64,000 nucleotides of DNA, taken from positions 1,550,001-1,614,000 of the forward strand of contig NZ_CP108784.1 in NCBI RefSeq assembly GCF_045207655.1. Direction: 5' to 3'. The translations under genes and the position numbers were made by a program. The notes below the pieces were generated by a model. The model made no database searches. It saw nothing but the letters and a program-made list of their open reading frames with translations, and was not told the DNA's origin. How positions within the stretch are numbered: the first letter of the stretch is position 1; every line of letters begins with the position of its first letter. This document shows positions 60,951-64,000 of this stretch, in pieces. This DNA is from Embleya sp045207655. GTDB taxonomy: Bacteria; Actinomycetota; Actinomycetes; Streptomycetales; Streptomycetaceae.

Positions 60951-61253
60951 CGACCGCCTGTTCGCCCGGTCGGCGCGCCCGCGTCACGATCCGCCCGTTC
61001 GCCCGTTCGGCGCACCGTGTTCTCGGCCCGAATTGCCGGGCCGGACACGCGTGTTGCCGATGCGATTGAAAAGTCGAGAGATCCTCCGTATCGTAAGTCG
61101 AGAGATCCTCCGGTTTGCTTTCGGCCCGGAAGGGGTGCCGTCGCGTGCCTCGCCCCGGCCGGCCACACCCGACCGGCACAACGGTCATCGCTGCGGACGC
61201 GCGAGCCCGCGCACGCTCACCGTTCCCCCTTCTTGGCCCCTTGTGGAGGCACC
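60951..61253. other. 303-bp promoter region of the MFS pump
   Basis: Contains the repeat-flanked promoter at 61066-61112. The rest is GC-rich sequence with no gene. Confidence 0.6.
61066..61112 (+). promoter_or_regulatory. Promoter overlapped by duplicated 18-bp operator
   Basis: -35 TTGAAA (61066-61071) and -10 TATCGT (61089-61094) have an ideal 17-bp spacer. The 18-bp sequence AAGTCGAGAGATCCTCCG occurs perfectly at 61071-61088, filling that spacer, and again at 61095-61112, just after the -10. A repressor bound here would block RNA polymerase. Confidence 0.75.
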
Positions 61254-62732
61254 ATGTCGACCCCGCCGGCAGTTGGCACACCGGCCGATCCGGTCTCGGC
61301 CGTCGAACGACGTGAGCGCCGCCCCGGCCTCGCGCTGGCCGTGATCCTGGCCTGCCAGCTGATGGTCATTCTGGACGCGACCATCGTCAACATCGCGCTG
61401 CCGGACATGCAGGAGGCCCTGGACTTCTCACCCACCGGCCTGACCTGGATCATCAACTCGTACACGCTCGCCTTCGGCGGGCTGCTCCTGCTCGGCGGTC
61501 GCGCCGGCGACATCCTCGGGCGCCGCAAGGTCTTCATCGCCGGCATCGCGCTGTTCACGCTCGCGTCGCTGGTCGGCGGCTTCGCCAACTCCGAGGCGAT
61601 GTTGCTGACCGCCCGGGCCTTCCAGGGCGTGGGCGCCGCGTTCGCCGCGCCCAGCACCCTCGCGCTGTTGAACACCAACTTCGAGGGCCCGGCCCGCGCC
61701 AAGGCGCTCGCCGTCTACTCGGCGGTGTCCGGCGCGGGCATGGCCTTCGGCCTGGTCTTCGGCGGCCTGCTCACCGACGCCACCTCCTGGCGCGCGGTGT
61801 TGTTCATCAACGTGCCCATCGGCATCGGCATCCTCGCCCTGGCACCGCTGTACATCCGCCAGCCCGAGCGCCACCCCGGCCGCTTCGACATCCTGGGCGC
61901 GGTCACCTCGACCGCGGGCATGGTCGCCCTGGTCTACGGCTGCATCCGGGCCGCCTCCGACGGCTGGGGCGACGGTCTGACCATCGGCGCGCTCGTCCTG
62001 GCCGGGGTGTTGCTCACCGCGTTCATCGCGATCGAGTCCAAGGCCGCGCAGCCGATCACCCCGCTGCGCCTGCTCGCGCACCGCAACCGGGCCGGCGCGT
62101 ACCTGAACATGCTGCTGCTGCCGGCCACCATGTTCGCGATCTTCTTCTTCCTCACCCAGTTCCTGCAGACCGTGATGGGCTACAGCCCGCTCAAGGCCGG
62201 CTGCGCGTTCCTGCCGATGGCGCTGTGCCAGTTCGCCTTCGCCCGGGCAACGCCCAAGCTGCTGCCCAAGTTCGGCCCCAAGCCGATCCTGGTCTTCGGC
62301 GGCGTCCTGGTCGCGCTGGGCATCCTGTGGCTGACGCAGATCGACGACTCCAGCAGCTACGCCGGCGGCGTGGTCGGACCGATGCTGCTGTTCGGCATCG
62401 GCTCGGGACTGAGCTTCATGCCACTGAACATGATCATCCTGTCCGAGGTCCCGCCCAAGGACGCGGGCGCCGCCTCCGGCCTGCTCCAGGCCCTCCAGCA
62501 GGTCGGCGCGAGCCTGGGTCTGGCCATCCTGGCCACCATCTCCGGCACCGCGAGCAAGAACGCCGCCAAGCACCCGCCGGCCGGCCTCGATCCCGAACAG
62601 ACCGCACACCACGTGCTCACCGAAGGCATCTCCACCGCGGCCATCGGCGCGTCCGTCTTCGCGGTCGGCGCACTCGTCGTGTCGATCTTCGTGATCCGCC
62701 CCAAACCCCCCGCCCCCAAGCCCGCCGCCTGA
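61254..62732 (+). CDS. MFS drug exporter (DHA2, 14 membrane segments)
   Basis: 492 aa. The DHA2 signature LDATIVNIALP is in the first membrane segment, followed by GGRAGDILGRRKVF (motif A) and WRAVLFINVPIG (motif C region). The length fits the 14-segment EmrB/QacA group. GGAGG lies just before the ATG. The promoter carries a duplicated operator-like repeat, so expression is probably induced by the product or an intermediate. It is the likely exporter and self-resistance pump of the tetronate cluster. Confidence 0.92.
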   Translation: MSTPPAVGTPADPVSAVERRERRPGLALAVILACQLMVILDATIVNIALPDMQEALDFSPTGLTWIINSYTLAFGGLLLLGGRAGDILGRRKVFIAGIALFTLASLVGGFANSEAMLLTARAFQGVGAAFAAPSTLALLNTNFEGPARAKALAVYSAVSGAGMAFGLVFGGLLTDATSWRAVLFINVPIGIGILALAPLYIRQPERHPGRFDILGAVTSTAGMVALVYGCIRAASDGWGDGLTIGALVLAGVLLTAFIAIESKAAQPITPLRLLAHRNRAGAYLNMLLLPATMFAIFFFLTQFLQTVMGYSPLKAGCAFLPMALCQFAFARATPKLLPKFGPKPILVFGGVLVALGILWLTQIDDSSSYAGGVVGPMLLFGIGSGLSFMPLNMIILSEVPPKDAGAASGLLQALQQVGASLGLAILATISGTASKNAAKHPPAGLDPEQTAHHVLTEGISTAAIGASVFAVGALVVSIFVIRPKPPAPKPAA

Positions 62733-62786
62733 CCGCGTCCCGTGCCGCGTCCGGCGCCGACCGGCCCTTCGGAAGGAACTTCCCGC

Positions 62787-63836
62787 ATGACGGACACAAG
62801 CAGTCGACTTCCCCTGTCGGTGCTGGACTTCGCACCCGTGGCGAGCGGTGCCTCGGCCGCCCAGGCTCTGCGCGACACCGTTCGGATCGCGCAGAGCGTG
62901 GACCGACTCGGGTATCTGCGCTACTGGATGGCCGAACACCACAACGCGCCCAACATCGCGAGTTGCTCGCCGCCGTTGATGATCGGTCGGATCGCCGCCG
63001 CCACCTCGCGGTTGCGGGTGGGTTCGGGCGGGGTGATGTTGCCCAACCACGCTCCGCTGGTGGTCGCCGAGCAGTTCGGCACCCTGGAGGCGCTGCACCC
63101 CGACCGGATCGACCTGGGCATCGGCCGGGCCTCGGGCACCGATCCGATCACCGCCCGGGCGCTGCGCCGCAGTTCCGACCCCGGTGACGACTTCCCGCAG
63201 CGCTTCGCCGAACTCCTGGACTACTTCGAGTCGCCCGCACACGGCGGCCCGATCTCCCCGGTCAGCGCGATCCCGGCGGAGGGCAACCGGCCGCCGATCT
63301 GGATGCTCGGCTCGAGCCCCTCCAGCGCCCGGATGGCCGGCATGCTCGGCCTGCCGTTCGCGTTCGCGCACCACTTCAGCGCGGAGAACACCATTCCGGC
63401 GTTGGCCACCTACCGGGAGAACTTCCGTCCGTCGGCCGACCTGGACCACCCCTACGCCATCGTCGCGGCCATCGTGATCGTCGCCGAGACGCAGGAGCGG
63501 GCGGAGTGGCTGGCCGGACCGATGGGGCTGTCGTCGCTGCTCCAGCGCACCAGCGGGATCACCGGGCCCTACCCCAGCCCGGAGTATGCCGAGGCCTTCG
63601 AATACAGCCGGGAGGAGCGGGAGTTCGTCCGCCAGCGGATAGCGGCGCACCTGGTCGGCGGACGGCACGACATCGCCGCCAAGATCGACGCGTTCGTCGA
63701 CCGCACCGGCGCCGACGAACTCATGGCGCTGACCCTGGTGCACGGCGTCGACGACCGCATCCGCTCGTTCGAGATCCTCGCCGAGGCGACCGGACTGGTG
63801 CCCTCGGCGCACTCGGCCGACTCGCTGACGCGCTGA
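62787..63836 (+). CDS. Luciferase-like flavin-dependent monooxygenase (LLM)
   Basis: 349 aa. The bacterial-luciferase-fold family signature is visible: an N-terminal VLDFAPV, LGYLRYWMAEHHN, RLRVGSGGVMLPNHAPLVVAEQFGTLE, then RIDLGIGRA and IWMLGSSPSSA. These enzymes use reduced FMN supplied by a separate reductase. GGAAGGAA precedes the ATG, 54 bases after the MFS stop on the same strand, so both are probably cotranscribed. A late oxidative step or detoxification is possible; the group also contains many genes of unknown function near pumps. Confidence 0.87.
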   Translation: MTDTSSRLPLSVLDFAPVASGASAAQALRDTVRIAQSVDRLGYLRYWMAEHHNAPNIASCSPPLMIGRIAAATSRLRVGSGGVMLPNHAPLVVAEQFGTLEALHPDRIDLGIGRASGTDPITARALRRSSDPGDDFPQRFAELLDYFESPAHGGPISPVSAIPAEGNRPPIWMLGSSPSSARMAGMLGLPFAFAHHFSAENTIPALATYRENFRPSADLDHPYAIVAAIVIVAETQERAEWLAGPMGLSSLLQRTSGITGPYPSPEYAEAFEYSREEREFVRQRIAAHLVGGRHDIAAKIDAFVDRTGADELMALTLVHGVDDRIRSFEILAEATGLVPSAHSADSLTR

Positions 63837-63870
63837 CGCGCCGACGCGCCGACCCGCCGATTCGCCGGTC
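63823..63870 (+). repeat. Six 8-bp tandem repeats spanning the LLM stop codon
   Basis: Units CGCTGACG, CGCTGACG, CGCCGACG, CGCCGACC, CGCCGATT and CGCCGGTC run head to tail. The TGA stop at 63834-63836 lies inside the second unit. Confidence 0.65.
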
Positions 63871-63900
63871 GCCCCATTCGCCGGCCGGCCGGCGAATCGG
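63857..63900. terminator. Hairpin terminator after the LLM gene
   Basis: CCGATTCGCCGG (63857-63868) pairs with CCGGCGAATCGG (63889-63900). Inside it a 22-base perfect palindrome (63876-63897) offers an alternative fold. Confidence 0.7.
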
Positions 63901-64000
63901 CCCGCGAACCCGGTTGCCTCGCCGGCGGCGGGGCAGCGATACCCCAGACCGCTCGACGGCCCGACCCCGGCCGTCGGGCGCACCGTGCCCGCCCGCCTCC

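Overview
High-GC actinomycete DNA (Streptomyces or a close relative). The evidence is third-position G/C in nearly every codon, GTG and TTG starts, 4-base ATGA/GTGA stop-start overlaps, and SARP, LuxR-family (LAL) and TetR regulators around modular type I polyketide synthases. No tRNA, rRNA, CRISPR array or insertion sequence was seen. All functions come from motifs and gene order read by eye; no database search was run.

Left block (1-11,948). A seven-gene minus-strand operon, cut by the left edge and with every junction a 4-base overlap, runs LeuA-like synthase > MaoC-like hydratase > Fe(II)/2-oxoglutarate oxygenase > CitE-like C-C lyase > second putative oxygenase > HSL-type esterase > PLP-dependent alpha-oxoamine synthase. 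A divergent MFS exporter and a carboxylic acid reductase (A-PCP-reductase) face it. The aldolase + MaoC dehydratase + oxoamine synthase trio matches the logic of the ketomemicin carbonylmethylene pseudodipeptide pathway. I propose that this is a separate pseudopeptide or aminoketone pathway.

Middle block (12,048-18,954). A FAD monooxygenase is divergent from a TetR repressor with palindromic operators between them. It is followed by a secreted M1 peptidase, a saccharopine-dehydrogenase-like oxidoreductase and a secreted glycerophosphodiester phosphodiesterase. These are accessory genes.

Right block (19,150-63,836). This is a tetronate cluster. The five-gene tetronate cassette (KSIII-like ketosynthase, FkbH glyceryl transferase, ACP, E2-like acyltransferase, alpha/beta hydrolase) plus a type II thioesterase lies next to a two-protein PKS: KSQ-AT(malonyl)-ACP / KS-AT(methylmalonyl)-DH-KR-ACP, then KS-AT(malonyl)-inactive KR-ACP. 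There is no TE domain. The predicted end product of the PKS is a short beta-ketoacyl-ACP, which is what a glyceryl-ACP/KSIII release step needs. Tailoring and export genes are a P450 + ferredoxin, two more FAD monooxygenases, two related amidohydrolases, a membrane acyltransferase, a luciferase-like monooxygenase, a peptide-type ABC importer and a DHA2-type MFS pump. Regulators are a LAL, a SARP and a TetR.

Regulation. Heptamers resembling GCTTTAG, repeated at 11-bp steps, occur upstream of six transcription units of the right block: the ABC operon, the tetronate cassette, the PKS, the acyltransferase, FAD monooxygenase 2, and amidohydrolase 2/FAD monooxygenase 3. They are probable sites for the cluster's own SARP and outline its regulon. 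Five 23-bp tandem repeats lie between two of them. The MFS gene at 61,254 has an 18-bp operator-like repeat placed exactly around a -35/-10 pair.
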